Assembly (NCBI RefSeq): GCF_000003815.2
Contig: NC_049994.1
Coordinates: forward strand, 12,140,236 to 12,204,235
DNA: 64,000 nucleotides
Direction of reading: 5' to 3'
Origin: Branchiostoma floridae
Lineage: Eukaryota; Chordata; Leptocardii; Amphioxiformes; Branchiostomatidae
The notes beneath the pieces were generated by a model that was given only the letters and a program-made list of their open reading frames with translations, did no database searches and was not told where the DNA came from. Within the stretch, counting starts at the first letter, position 1. Every line of letters starts with the position of its first letter. Position numbers and translations under genes: made by a program. Positions 40,201 through 54,700 of the stretch are shown piece after piece.

Positions 40201-43200
40201 ACTGCTGAGGAAGAACTCGCTCCGCACGGTGTCGCTGTACTGGACAGCGCCTACATTTGTGGCCGCTGTAAAAGAACGATAACTCATATTGTCATTTCTA
40301 CCTGTTAAGATACAGATAACATTAACATGAACACCATAATTTTTAAAGCATGGATGGTCACCACATATCTGTATGTCAAAAATAGACTCATCAGAGTCTG
40401 TGTTGTACATTTTTTCATTCGTCAGAACTGTGACATACGTTCAACTTGCAGATTAAGTTTGGCCCATCATATGTGACTATCCTTAAAAAAAGAAGCCTAT
40501 GTGTACATTAATAGCCTGATTTGTGTTCACTCAAGAACAAAATTTATTTGCATCAGAGGTGATAGAGCAAACTTTGACATACTTGAAGAGATAGTGAAGT
40601 GTCTGGCCACCCTCTCAGCAAAGTCCTTGACCAGTTCAAAGTTTGGCGATGTGATGCTGGCAGAACCATCCAACAGGAACACCAGGTCAGCCCCGGGGTA
40701 CGGCAGATTGTTACACAGAGGGAAGAATGGAGTTGTGGGCAGGACTGAAAAAAATAAATGATTTGTTGTAACTTAAGATACAGTTTAACCAATACTTAGT
40801 CTACGTAATATGTACTTGTGAAAAAAATCTAAAACTATGTAATTATGACTTTCAAGTTTCCAGCCTAATTAGTAAACTGTCTAATTTTAAAAGATAATAC
40901 TATTCTATTCATAATCAACAATGGAAATAGTTTTGTCAGACAAACATTGGTATTAAATGATGCTTGAAGTGTTTTTATCTTGAGACTGACTACATGTAGC
41001 TATTGTAAAGTTGTACTTTTAACAAACATAATAAACAGGATTAGGAGAAGTGATGTAACAAACCTGTAGTTGTTGGGCCAGGTGTAAATGGGGTCACTGT
41101 AGATAACACAATATGGCATACATTGTATAAAAGCAAAAATCAACAGCTGTCATGATGAATAAGTTCAGATCTATATTCATTATGAGGTTTTACATGTACA
41201 TCAGGCATAATGTATAACAAAACACACCAAATTCATATTTTTAATTTTAAAAGCCATTATAATATAGATTTTTTAGAAAGCAATTTCAAGATGATCTTCA
41301 AATGATTTACCTTCACACAAGAGGGCTGTCAGGCTGCCCTCAATGCCTGGCAGCTCACTAAATGAGGTCACGTTGAAGACCCTGTGCCTCGCCCCTGCGA
41401 TGGACAGCAGGGTTGGCCATTGGATCTCCTCTCCAATCCCGATGGAGTAGGTCAGAATGCCCTGGTTACGAGCAGCCTGCGCCGGGCCGGCAACATTGTC
41501 TGCAGAGATTCCGTCTGTTATGGTGACCAGGATGTTTGGAGCCAGAGGTCGATCACCCGCGGCAACTGAAAAAAAAACGGTACAGATGAGGAAATATGGC
41601 TGGAAAAACTGTGTATGGTGCTTGCAAAGAATAAAGAACTCAAGTGAATTCTTAATTTACCCTGAAACAAATACATTCAAGATGTCGCTTGCTGGTCAGT
41701 TGAAGATCAGTCCAAGGCTATGGAGGATAAAGATGGATGAAGGGAGAGAGTCATATATATTTGTGCAACCAGCAAGACCAGATGATGCTCATATTGAATA
41801 GCATGTGATGCAATAAGGTCCATACAACATGTGCTGGAAAATTATTGAAATCAACATTGATGATACTGTGAGATATTGAATGCACTGATAGCATTACTCA
41901 ACATTTGTCCATCAATTACCTGTAAATGAGTTTGTCCTGACAAAGTTGATTCCAGCACCGATGAAGGTGGACCCTCTCTGGCGCGTAATGTTGCTGATGG
42001 CATGGATGACTTCTGCCTCCGTGGCGTAGGTTTTCAGCTCAAACTCGGTATTGACGTCAGTGCTGTACTGCACGACGCCGATCCTGGTTATGTCAGAGGA
42101 CACGTCAAACTTCATGGTGATGTTCTGGAGGAAGGTCTTCAGGAGGTCAAAGTTAAGGAGAGAGATACTGCTGGAGCCGTCGATGAGGAAGATCACATCT
42201 ATCTCCAGACGCTCACAGGGCTCAACTGTGGAGGAGACAAAATATCTTGAACATGAAACATAATGTCTGGATAACACTCTGCTTTGCCTTGCAAAGGTTA
42301 GACGTGTCTGCACTTCAGTTGTTGAAATTTCATAACAGATCATCTGTCCTGGGGGTTGATGAAGTGAAGTCTTCCTTGACTGTTGTCAAGGAGACAAAAG
42401 ATTGTTATTGCAAAGCTTATACATACATTGTACAGCCACGTTAAATATCAGAATGCACAGGCTACAGTTCAGGTGAAGGATTAATACTGAATCTGTGGTG
42501 CTCATACTTTCCGTTAAAAACCGTCTATACATTTGTTAACATTTTGTTCTTGTTGGTTTGCATGACATATCCAGTAACCACCCCACGTAAAACACACCTG
42601 GTTCATTTAGATAAACAAACTGTGTACTTTTAATAGTTTACACACAAAGTTAAAAAATTATCTAGTGAAGTTTCTCCTGCAGTTTGGTTTACATGAAAGA
42701 GTGTCTGACAAGGGTGCTGAAACATGTGCTGTTATACTTTCCACTCAAATACAGAGGAAGGTGCTATCAATACATTTATCTACTAGGCAATGTTAGGAGA
42801 TAGAGTTAAATGATAGTGTTATCCATGGACAAATGCATATTGTATTTCCAAGGGGATGTATACTATGTTACCTGTTGTAAGAAGCATAGTTGTAGCTTCT
42901 TCTGTGGTTATCAGTTCTGTTGTTGGCAGTGGCGTGGTTGTGGGTAGTGGAGTAGTAGTTGGTCCTGGAAAAGAAACAAACTAGTCAAAAGGCAAAAAAT
43001 CCAGAGGCTCTACTGAATGGTATACAAATCATGACAGATTTGGTGGTCTGATAAAATGGTCTAATAAGTGCTTTTGGAAATTAAAACGTACAAAATATTA
43101 CAAAAACACTTTTTCTGGAAAGCTGGAAAGACTAACCCCAATTAAGACAAATATGTAATATGATATCGTTTTCAATTTAAAAAGTATCAGTGGACTGATC

Positions 43201-46200
43201 GAAAGCTTGTTGGAAATCGCTTTACTTTGTGCATGGAAATGATGTATAAAATTTTTATAATGTCAAGTACCATCAATGGTGAACTTAAATTCATAGATAA
43301 CATGACAGTCTAAACTGTAGAAACTTTACTACATGTAGGGATAGCTTACGTTCACAGAGGATCTGGAGCAAAACTTCATCCAGATCGTTCAGGTCACTGA
43401 ACGTGGTGACATTCAATACCCGTTCCCGCACGCCAGCGATGGAAAGCAGCGTCAGGTAGTTGATCTCGTCCCCGATACCGATGGAGTAGGTGGTGACGTT
43501 GTCAGCACGGGCCGCTTCTGCTGGGGCGTCAACGGAATCAGCTGATATTCCATCGGTGATGACAATTAGGACGTTGGGTGCGTCTGGTCGGTCGCCACTG
43601 GAACCTGTGAACAAAATTGCAAAAATAAGTTTAAACTTATATTCATATCATTAAGACAGTGAAGTAAGTGCTAGCTGTTCTGAAATTTACCATCAAACCG
43701 TCTTTATTGGAAATGTATTGTAGAATATGAGAAACAACTTATCAACTTATATATGTCCACATTCTAGAAGTCATATTTTCTTTAAATGTTTTTTACAATC
43801 AATGAAGGTATAAGCATATATATGTGTGTGCGTGTGTGTGATACTCCTCTAGACTCAGCATAGTTAAGTCATAGCAGATCAAATAATAGAAAAAAATCCC
43901 ATTTGTATGTTTGTTTGTTTGTTTGCTTGTTGTTTACCTGTGAAAGATTCCAGCCTGGTGAAGGTAATGCCTGCCCCAGTGAAGGTCGACCCTCGCTGGT
44001 GGCTGAGACCACGGATAGCGTTGATGACCTCTGCCTCTGTAGCGAAGCTGTTCAGGTCAAACTCTGTGTTGATACCCGTGCTGTACTGGACCACGCCGAC
44101 CCTGGTCTGGGTGGAGGAGACCTCGAACCCTGCAGTGATGGCCTCCAGGAACACCTTGATGGTTTCGAAGTTGTCGCTGCCAACACTGCTGGATCCGTCC
44201 ACAAGGAAGACCAAGTCCAAGGCAAAGCCAGAGCACACTGGAAGGGCAAAATATATATTTGTTTGAACCTTTATTTATTCAGGATATGCTCAAATCAGCC
44301 AACAGGCCACTTTTCATTGAGGTCATGAGGGAGGTAAGGGTCAGATAAAAATATAGCAGACGTACAGATTACATATGCATTGAGCCCTTATAAATCTATT
44401 AACATATTTCACTATACATATACATGGTACAAAACATTAGTAGAAGCTCAGCGTTAATAGTCCGTATCTTTTCGTATATAGTATTTATATATATATATAT
44501 ACTGTCGTTCCCAAGGATGACTTCATCAGGTTGGTAAATGTCAACACAGCAAAGTTCTTTATTCAGTTCTAATATTGTACTTACATGGATCCACAGTCGT
44601 CGCCATTGTTGTGCTCACTGTAAAAGATATTATCATGATAACAAAACTAGATTAGTAACTTGGTAAACATTGTACTATTCAGAAAGAGATAACAAAAGTA
44701 TCTTAAAGAGATGAGAATTGAAATAGAATACCAAGAATAAAGAGAGGGCAACAAGTATAATTGATACCAAGAACTAAACAGAACTAATCAGCCATGCAGC
44801 AAAGACTGGCTCTGTAACAATAGTGATATTTCTAAAACTGTAATAAATGCATAAAAACAAAATGATATGTAGATTAAGAATCAATATATAGAGAATTCTA
44901 TACATCCACCAACAATGTGTTGAAAACTTTTTAATGCATTTATCCAATGAATTTGATATGCCATAGATGGATGGAAGCAAAGATGTATAGTTTGAACTGA
45001 CGGATGAATGGATGGATGGATGGATGAATGATTAGATGGATGGATTGATCTATAAATTGATGAGCATTACCTGTGGTTGATGGGAAGGGACTGGTAGACA
45101 TCACTACTGTTGTAATTACCTCCTCGGTGGTTGATAGTTGAGGAGTCGTGAGGGCTAAACAATTAGGTAACTGTTGATTAGGCTCATCATCAACCACACA
45201 CATAGGAATCAATCTTTTGGAAAATGTCTCTTTAAGTGCTTAGTATTCAGGTTACTATATGTGATCTTTGAAAGTAACAATCACTGTACATGTGAGGGGA
45301 TTAAGTAGAGTACCAAGTTAGCTGTGCTGGTTTTACATCATTACTAGATTACTATATGGTTAGACTAAGTATAAGATGTATAGAAAAGGTTATCAATCTA
45401 AATCTAGGTTAGAAAGATACCTATGTTAGTACCTGGCCTTGTTGTTTGAGGAGTTGTAGTTTCAGGGAGGGTTTCAGGGATTGGAGTTGCTGTTGTCACT
45501 GCTAGACAGACATTTAAGAAAATTAAAATGTAGAAAAGGGTCTACAAGCAGATACTAAAGAGAGTAGCTTACTAATCTTACCAATAAAAGTTGTGATGCA
45601 TGTTACATTGTGATTATGGAAAGTAACAAACACTGTTCATGTGAGGAGGTTGATTAGTAGAGTAAAAAGTTACCGGAAGTGTATTTGTTTTACGTAACAC
45701 TATTGTTAGTTGTTGATATATGAAAATTATTGTTGATATATAACTTTATATGGAAAAAGTTATCAATCTAAATCTAGGTGAGAAAGACACCTATGTTAGT
45801 ACCTGGCCTGGCTGTCTGAGGAGTTGTAGTTTCAGGAAGGGTTTCAGGGATTGGAGTTGCTGTTGTCACTGCTAGATAGACATTTAAGAGCATGAAAATG
45901 TAGCAAGGGGTCTACAGGGAGATGCTAAGAGTGTAGCAAATAAAAAAGTGTAAATAATTTCCACTTCCTTGATTTTTGCAATTGATCAGGGTCATTATCT
46001 AACGCTAGGTAACCTTCATTCGCGGGGTAACCTTTATCCGTTGGGGATATCAGGTCAACGGACGGTCTCAAACTGTATTAAATTGAAAGAAAATCCAATT
46101 TGAAACTACCGTCCATCAACGTAATAAATCCCTAAATATCCTGTTTTAGGTACAACGGATTTAGGTTACCCTGCGAATAAGGGTGAACTAGCGTTAGATG

Positions 46201-48670
46201 TACGCTTTAATTTTGTTGCCATGCAATTTCTTAGTGATTTGATAATTTGATTTGTTTTGATTGATAGTTATTGATAATTATTGCTTTTTGATAATGATTG
46301 CAATTTGATCATTTAATCAATTTTGCAGTGATTGTGGCGAACTGTTATTGATGTTAAAACAGCTGTCATCAGTAATCAATTGTATCTGTATCTTTATTGA
46401 AACAAATGGCAGACAAAAGTCTGAACTGTGTTCTGACTTGGGCTAGGGAGGCATTTCACAAGATTATCCACTTGAAAGATACAAATGACCCTAAATCAAT
46501 GGAGTCATTGAAACACTAAAACTACTGACTTGCAGAGTTGAGAGAGTGCAGAATAATGTATTCTTATCTATAGCACTAGGGCTTAAAAAGGGAAACTTAG
46601 AAACTTAAAGCAAGGACAGAAAGAGACTTTTCTAGATTTGGCTAGTATGTTACCTTGGGTTGTTAGTAGGGTTGTTGTACCAGGCAGGGTAGGGGCATTG
46701 ACTGTTGTCATCTCTATGTAAGCAGAGATTGCAGGGTTGCAAGGGTTAGGTGGTTAGCAAAATGTAGTTGAGTTCAAGCTATCATGGTAATAAAACTTTT
46801 AGTGTAAAACATGTCTTACTAGGCATCAACAAAGCAAAAACAAAATATATAGACTGCAAGAAACTGTTCAAGATTCAACTCACCAATACAGATGGGCAGG
46901 ACATCATCCCATTGGCCGTCGCCCTGACAACTGGCCGATGTCGCCCCCTGGAGGATGTAACCATCATTGCAGCCAAACTCCACAGTGTCTCCCAGACAGA
47001 AGCTGCCACGACGGAAACCGTTCTCAGGTGCACCCGGATCACCACAGCATGTCACTGGAACATGCAGACAACATAATGTATGACTTAAGTTGTATCACTA
47101 TCAACATCACACGCTTGTGGGTTTATGATTAACGTAATGTCACTCCTAAAGGATCAAATTTTTCTACAGAGTATGTGTAAATACACAATGTATGTGAGTG
47201 TTATTATAACTGTTGTCATCATAATGGTGTTTGATTTGTTTTCACTTCCTGTGGTTAAAAAAGTATGCATTGCATTTGTGGGGCCAAGCCAGACTGTCAA
47301 TACTGAACATACTTCTCTAAAAGTCTGTTTAGTTTTATCATAATCCGAATGGAACTGGCCTATGCCTATCTTTTTAGAATTAATGCAATTTGAAGTATCA
47401 TCTAATTATCTTTCTCTTTTGGGAATGAATGCTGCATGCATTTGTTGTCTATTAGTTAAAACTAGCATTATCTTCAGTAAAATTTGTAAACCTCATCTAT
47501 TTAGAATTTGTATCTTTGTTTCACAGCAGAGTTCATTATATTGACTTATCTTGTACTTTTTAATCAGCAACCATTGCTTACATGTATCTATGTTAGAAAA
47601 CAAGTGAATCAAAACTTTTAAGGGCTCAGGTTGTTTTTAAAATGTATGAGTCTTAAATTAAACAGTGCTAAACTGCGCTTTTCAATTTTCTGTCTCAGGC
47701 TAAACAAAAATTTGGTACATTTGGATTTAACTCTATCCATACAAGTACAGTATACATGTAGTTTGATGAAGAAAAAAGACAATTTGTGATGTTCAAAATT
47801 TTATTGGGGCAAATACAATGCTGATTACTTATAATTGAACAATGAGTGTCATACGATTACATACATTCTACTTCTTCAAATGTCTATACTTAGTAGGTGT
47901 CTCTGTGACTTCTGAGCTACTGAATCTTAACTTCCTCCTAATACAGCCTGACCGATTGACAGCAATTCTCAGTACAAATAATATCATCATGGTCACAAGA
48001 TCAATACCTACTGATCCTGAGGTAGATTTGAGTGTATAGTACTTCTGGCACAAGTTTATGAAGTAATGTGTGTACCAGTGTCTTCAGTTCCATGCTTGAA
48101 GTTTTTTGTTTTCTTAGCTGCCTTGAAAGCCTATAGAGTCCAATATCTTCTATCTGTTTCTGTACCATATATCAGTTATAAAACAGTTACTGTAAACAAT
48201 AATACTGACAATAGGATATGTGTGACTCTTAGTATAACCTAGTATAAGAGAGAGAGACTACTTGATACATTGCTGTGATAGTGCAGTTTGGCATTTTTTC
48301 GCACACATATAGAAATGTTACCTCTCTATCTGAGGTTCGAAAGCTGGATACAGCTCCTACTGGTCCAGTCAATATTAGATGACTAAAGATTGTTTTCTCC
48401 TGTCAAAGTTCACTTGTAACTAGTGTGAAACTAACTGGACTTAGTAAGTAAAGATTTATTTGAACATAGATCTAGTCTTTAGATTCAGATGCACATGTTT
48501 TTTTATAGCTCTTCAGGTTCTGCTTCAAAAGTCAAGAGGATCCAGCGTAGTATGTACGTTGTATTCTGTAGGACCCAAATTGCTCCATTTGCTTGCCTTC
48601 TGATCAGGCTTTCACACAGAGGTGTATTGATGGTAAGGATCTTACTTTGATTTCATGCAAATGTGATGGC

Positions 48671-48705
<35 letters not shown>

Positions 48706-51700
48706 AATGATGTGGTATATATAGCTCCTGGTATCTGGCACCTTTTCACTAGTGCACTAGCTCCATCACTGTGGCATTTTCCTAAAATGTTGCCTTGGTC
48801 AAGTTCATCTCCTGCATCCCTATTTGGCATCTTCTGGTTACATGTTTTTTTCTTCTTTTTACTTTTGCAAAGATGGTTTAATTTACTTTTTGGCACCATT
48901 CGTGTCTGTCTGTGACCACAATGACTCAAGAATGCCTGGATGGATTGATTGATCATTGTCTTGATATTTGACAAGAGGGTAGGTGTTTACAAGATTTTGG
49001 AATGATTCAGATTTTAGGCCCCCTAGCCATTGTTATGGTAAATAGGGAATACAGTGGACAAGATTTTTAGTGGTAGATACCTCTTGGAAGAGAGAGTAAG
49101 TCATGTAGGTTTGGGTAGTGTTGTGTACCTGTACAAGGGCTGTTAAATGCCATGATGTACTGCTTTTTAGTTATATTGAAAATAAATAATTAAAGAATAT
49201 ATATGATATAAATATTAATATATTATTATGCTTGATTACATGTATATTAATTTTTTGATGGGCAATATTTTGAAACTCATCAATATTAAAGATTTAAAAA
49301 GAATATCGTTGATATACATTGTGGATGCTTAGCATTTCAACAAATATGTCTGATTATCAAATAGAGCTGAAATACTGAAATAAAGATCATTTTACAAATC
49401 ACTCTATGACCCTTTTAATAGTAAATTATTCCTGATGTGCATCAATGTTTTGACTACAATAAAATGAGATTTGGCATGGTTACCTGAAATCATTCCTAAA
49501 GTATATTAAGGCTGAATCCTGCCTAAAATATTTTTCTAGTAATTACTGTAACAGTTGTAGAAAAAATAGTTTGGGTTAGCGTTTGGGTTTGGGTTAGATT
49601 GTGTCGGGAAGGAAGGAAGTCTTTTATAAAACATATAAAGATATGCATACAAAATTAAATGTACTTATACTATGTATACTACTAAATATCACTAAGTGGT
49701 GAAAACAAGCTTACTGCATACGTCAGTGCTTCTTAGAGTTTAGATAATGTTAGGACTTTGCAGAAATAAATGTAGCTCTAAAACAGGTGCATTTGTCAGC
49801 TGTGCCTTGTGCTCTAAGGCTTCTACAGCATTGGAAAAAGTGTCAGTGCTTTGAAGATAAAGAATGCCCAAACTGTAAGAAAAAGTGATGCTTCCAAACC
49901 CATGACTGCAAATAGTACAGTAACTGTAAACCTTTACCCTGTACCCTTATAACAGAGGTGCCCAAGCATCTGCACAAATTTCATAAAATTCCTTTTACGA
50001 AAAATGCACAATTTTGCATTATGCAAATACGTAGGAATTTTTTGGAAAAAAGCATGAAGCACTATGTAAAATGTACAAATCTTACAGATAAACAGAACCT
50101 GTACTTTTCTTTAAACTGGATCAAAGCATATTATTGACCTGCAGTGATGAAGCAAGGAGAGTAGCTCACAGGCCATCAGATATGTCTTCATGACAGTATG
50201 AGACAATACACTGCTTTAAATACAGTGTTTATCATCAGTAGATTTGAAACTATACATTTCTATCTGCAGCGGTTTAGCAATTTGTAAAAGAAATTATCTA
50301 CTTTACGATTCCTGTTTTCACATTATACTTAGTGCTTTGTGTGTTTTTAATAAGATTTCCATGTTTAGCATGGACTGTGTTAGGTGCATTTTTGCATGAC
50401 TGCTTTGTGCGTTTTCGTACGAATTTCATAAAACTGTAAAAATGCTTAGGCACCCCTGTAAAAGTATTGTGTACACTAGTCAACAATTTACTATGCTGCA
50501 TTTCCTGGCATTTGGAAGCATCACTTGTAAGCACAGAAAGATTGCTGCAGAGAAGATTGCTGAATTTAACCAGTGTTTAACTTACAGTTGCAAACAATGT
50601 CGGTCAGTTGCCCTGTTGCACTAGCCAGCCCAGCAAAGTCATTGATCTGCAGAACTCTGTTGGGAGACCCAGCAATGTGCAGGAGTGTGGTAAAGTCGAC
50701 TTCGTTCCCAATGCCCACTGCGAAAATATTGATTCCTTCAAACCGTGCAGTCTGCGCAGGGCCAAGAACCTCGTCCTGAGACAAACCGTCCGTTACGACA
50801 ATCAGGTAATCCGGCTGATTGCCGCGATTTCCAGCTGGCACTGAGAACGAGCTGATACGGACAAAGTCAATGGCGGCGCCCGTGCGAGTGTTGCCCTGGA
50901 GGTACCCGATGTTTCCGATCGCGTTCAGGACTTCAGACTTGGTGTCGAAGCTGTTCAAGAAGAACTCTGTACGGATGGTGTCGCTGTACTGGACCAGCCC
51001 AACGTTGGTGGCAGCAGACGACACGTTGAAGGTTCTCACCACGTCAGCAGTGAAGTCCTTGACAATCTGGAAGTTGGGTGATGTGATGCTGCTGGAGCCG
51101 TCCAGCAGGAAGACCAGGTCAACAGGGGTGATGCTGCTGCATGAGGGGGCGGGGGTGGGGGTGATCGGCTCTGGGGTGGTCACGGCTGTAAAACATAGAG
51201 TAAAAAACATTAGCTCTTCCCAAAATATGTTAACATAATGTTGACATTCCCATTTTTTAACTAATTGAGCTATTGATCAAGTTCAAGCATAAATCTTATA
51301 CGACTCCATAAAATACATCCAATTTGTACTCTTTCAGTCAACAATATCTTTGATACAAAAAATGGTACTGTAGCTTTTAAGTAAATGTCATCATACCTTA
51401 TTTCCCTAATGCTCCTTTCATAGATCTCATAGATATGTGTACAGATGCAGGAAAAGCCAAATGCTTTCCAACACTTACCAACGCAGATGGGAAGGACATC
51501 GTCCCATTGGCCGTCACCCTGACAGCTGGCAGATGTTGCCCCCTGGAGGATGTAACCATCATTGCAGCCAAACTCCACAGTGTCTCCCAGACAGAAGCTG
51601 CCACGACGGAAACCGTTCTCAGGTGCGCCCGGATCACCACAGCACGTCACTGGAATATACAGACAACATAATCAATCAGTACTTTGCAAACCTTTTCTCT

Positions 51701-54700
51701 ACCTTATCCACGTTTAATTTGATGTTTATGCTTAATATCAATGCACAGGAAAGATGTATTCATCAAGAATTAAAAAGAATCTCTAGCACCATAGCATATA
51801 TTTACATAATGATTGATGTATTCAATGCAGCATTACTTACATGTGTGCAAATATTACAACTAAGGGACTGTACGATATTTATCAGGGGGGGAGGGCTGGT
51901 GCGTTAGGGGGGGAGGGCCATGTTAATTTTTTTTGAGGTGGGGGGAGGGCCATGTTAATTTTTTTTGAGATAGGGGGGAGGGCCATGTTAATTTTTTTGA
52001 AAGAATTGTTTATACTATTTTTTGTTTTGATATCTTGACATGGCCCTAAAACTGATAAAATAAGCCTTCTGAATAGCCTAAATGCAAGAGCTTCCGGGGG
52101 GCTTCGCCCCCCTAGGTCCCCCAAAGTGGCGCTGCCCTGGAGTGCCAGCGTTCCCGCCAGGCATACGTCATTCCGTCTCCGGACTTATTTTTTCTGGAAA
52201 GACGCACTCGGCTCGGCTGAGTTTCCCCAAAATATTTAAGTTACAAAAGCGGTGCGCGGTAAATATGTGAAGAATCCAAATCTATACACTTTATTTTTTA
52301 TTTACAACATTTCTTTTGTTTCAAAAGGACAAAATTTGCGGCAGAAAAGGGGCCGCAATATTGTTGTCAAGCGTCGATCGAGTCGGCTGTGCACTGGCAT
52401 TGTTGTCTGTGGCACATGGCGCGGCACGCCCCCCTCCCCAGACGGACTGTCGATCGCAGCGCCCAGCACGTTGGGACGTCTTTTCTGGCTACTCCTTCAA
52501 GGCTACACCGGCACTGATCACTGCCAAAGACGCAGCAGATCGCCCTCCTTCGTATAATGTATAACGTTCTTGGTCTCTATGTAAAAAGAAATCCAGCGGT
52601 GAGCCAAAGATTTCACGCCGAAACGGGGTTACCTGAGGTCGCACGAAACAAACGCACGCTCGTGGAAAATGACGGCGCGGCCTTGTAAAACCCGACCGAT
52701 TCGATAAATTTTAGTAAAATCATCGGGCAAAATAGAAAAAAACACAAGGTGTGATGGCGCCGTTATTTTATCATCTGGAAAAACTACTAGCATTTGATGC
52801 GGGAGGGCGCAACATCGATCGCACGAGGTAGGCATTCTTTATTCAATATCGGAAAAAAATTGGCAGGATTTTTCCATGGGCTGACGAATTCACTGGCTAG
52901 AGCCCTGTTTGGAAGCATCAAAAACCCAAAATTTCCATATAGACATGACTNNNNNNNNNNNNNNNNNNNNNNNNNNNNNNNNNNNNNNNNNNNNNNNNNN
53001 NNNNNNNNNNNNNNNNNNNNNNNNNNNNNNNNNNNNNNNNNNNNNNNNNNNNNNNNNNNNNNNNNNNNNNNNNNNNNNNNNNNNNNNNNNNNNNNNNNNN
53101 NNNNNNNNNNNNNNNNNNNNNNNNNNNNNNNNNNNNNNNNNNNNNNNNNNNNNNNNNNNNNNNNNNNNNNNNNNNNNNNNNNNNNNNNNNNNNNNNNNNN
53201 NNNNNNNNNNNNNNNNNNNNNNNNNNNNNNNNNNNNNNNNNNNNNNNNNNNNNNNNNNNNNNNNNNNNNNNNNNNNNNNNNNNNNNNNNNNNNNNNNNNN
53301 NNNNNNNNNNNNNNNNNNNNNNNNNNNNNNNNNNNNNNNNNNNNNNNNNNNNNNNNNNNNNNNNNNNNNNNNNNNNNNNNNNNNNNNNNNNNNNNNNNNN
53401 NNNNNNNNNNNNNNNNNNNNNNNNNNNNNNNNNNNNNNNNNNNNNNNNNNNNNNNNNNNNNNNNNNNNNNNNNNNNNNNNNNNNNNNNNNNNNNNNNNNN
53501 NNNNNNNNNNNNNNNNNNNNNNNNNNNNNNNNNNNNNNNNNNNNNNNNNNNNNNNNNNNNNNNNNNNNNNNNNNNNNNNNNNNNNNNNNNNNNNNNNNNN
53601 NNNNNNNNNNNNNNNNNNNNNNNNNNNNNNNNNNNNNNNNNNNNNNNNNNNNNNNNNNNNNNNNNNNNNNNNNNNNNNNNNNNNNNNNNNNNNNNNNNNN
53701 NNNNNNNNNNNNNNNNNNNNNNNNNNNNNNNNNNNNNNNNNNNNNNNNNNNNNNNNNNNNNNNNNNNNNNNNNNNNNNNNNNNNNNNNNNNNNNNNNNNN
53801 NNNNNNNNNNNNNNNNNNNNNNNNNNNNNNNNNNNNNNNNNNNNNNNNNNNNNNNNNNNNNNNNNNNNTAATTACGGCATTTCGCTGCAGTGAACCTGGC
53901 ACTGAGAACGAGCTGATACGGACAAAGTCGATGGCGGCGCCAGTGCGAGTGTTGCCCTGGAGGTACCCGATGTTTCCTATCGCGTTCAGGACTCCAGACT
54001 TGGTGTCAAAGCTGTTCAAGAAGAACTCTGTACGGATGGTGTCGCTGTACTGGACCAGCCCAACGTTGGTGGCAGCAGACGACACGTTGAAGGTTCTCAC
54101 CACGTCAGCAGTGAAGTCCTTGACAATCTGGAAGTTGGGTGATGTGATGCTGCTGGAGCCGTCCAGCAGGAAGACCAGGTCAACAGGGGTGATGCTGCTG
54201 CATGAGGGGGCGGGGGTGGGGGTGGGGGTGATCGGCTCTGGGGTGGTGACGGCTGTAAAACAGTAAGTATTACCAGATAAGATAAGATCTAAAAAAATGT
54301 GAACAAAAGTTGACATGAGCTTATAATTCATTGAGCTATTGATAACATTCTCATTTCATTTTTGCATCCATCACAATTTAAGAGAAAAGCAACAAGGAAG
54401 CATCCGATTCTATATAATCATATATAATTGTAATTGATATTGATTTCACTACAATTTCCTGATATAACCATAATCATAAATTTTGTACAACTTTGTAGAA
54501 TATTTCTATTCCATTTGTACTATTTTAATTAACAACATCTTTGATACAAAAGTGGTACTGTTAGCTTCTAAGTTATTATACCTTGTTGTCACAATACTCT
54601 TCTCAAAGATACATATTATACAAGTGTAACTTGGGAAAAAGGAAACCCCAAACAAAAAGTCCTCCAATGGTTAACTTACCAACACAGATGGGCAGGACAT

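Noticed and set aside
48668..48713. (TGA)n stretch as a coding poly-Ser/poly-His tract
   Set aside because: Simple trinucleotide repeat in an intron with no flanking exon signals.
49560..49610. Interstitial telomere repeat near GGGTTTGGGTTAG
   Set aside because: Only a few irregular units, no TTAGGG array.
50573..51238. + strand open frames opposite VWA-7 and other VWA exons
   Set aside because: They are antisense shadows; the - strand frames hold the conserved motifs and splice sites.
52787..54331. Long open frames running through the N gap on both strands
   Set aside because: They exist only because N was translated as X; only the VWA-6 part at 53896-54252 is supported.
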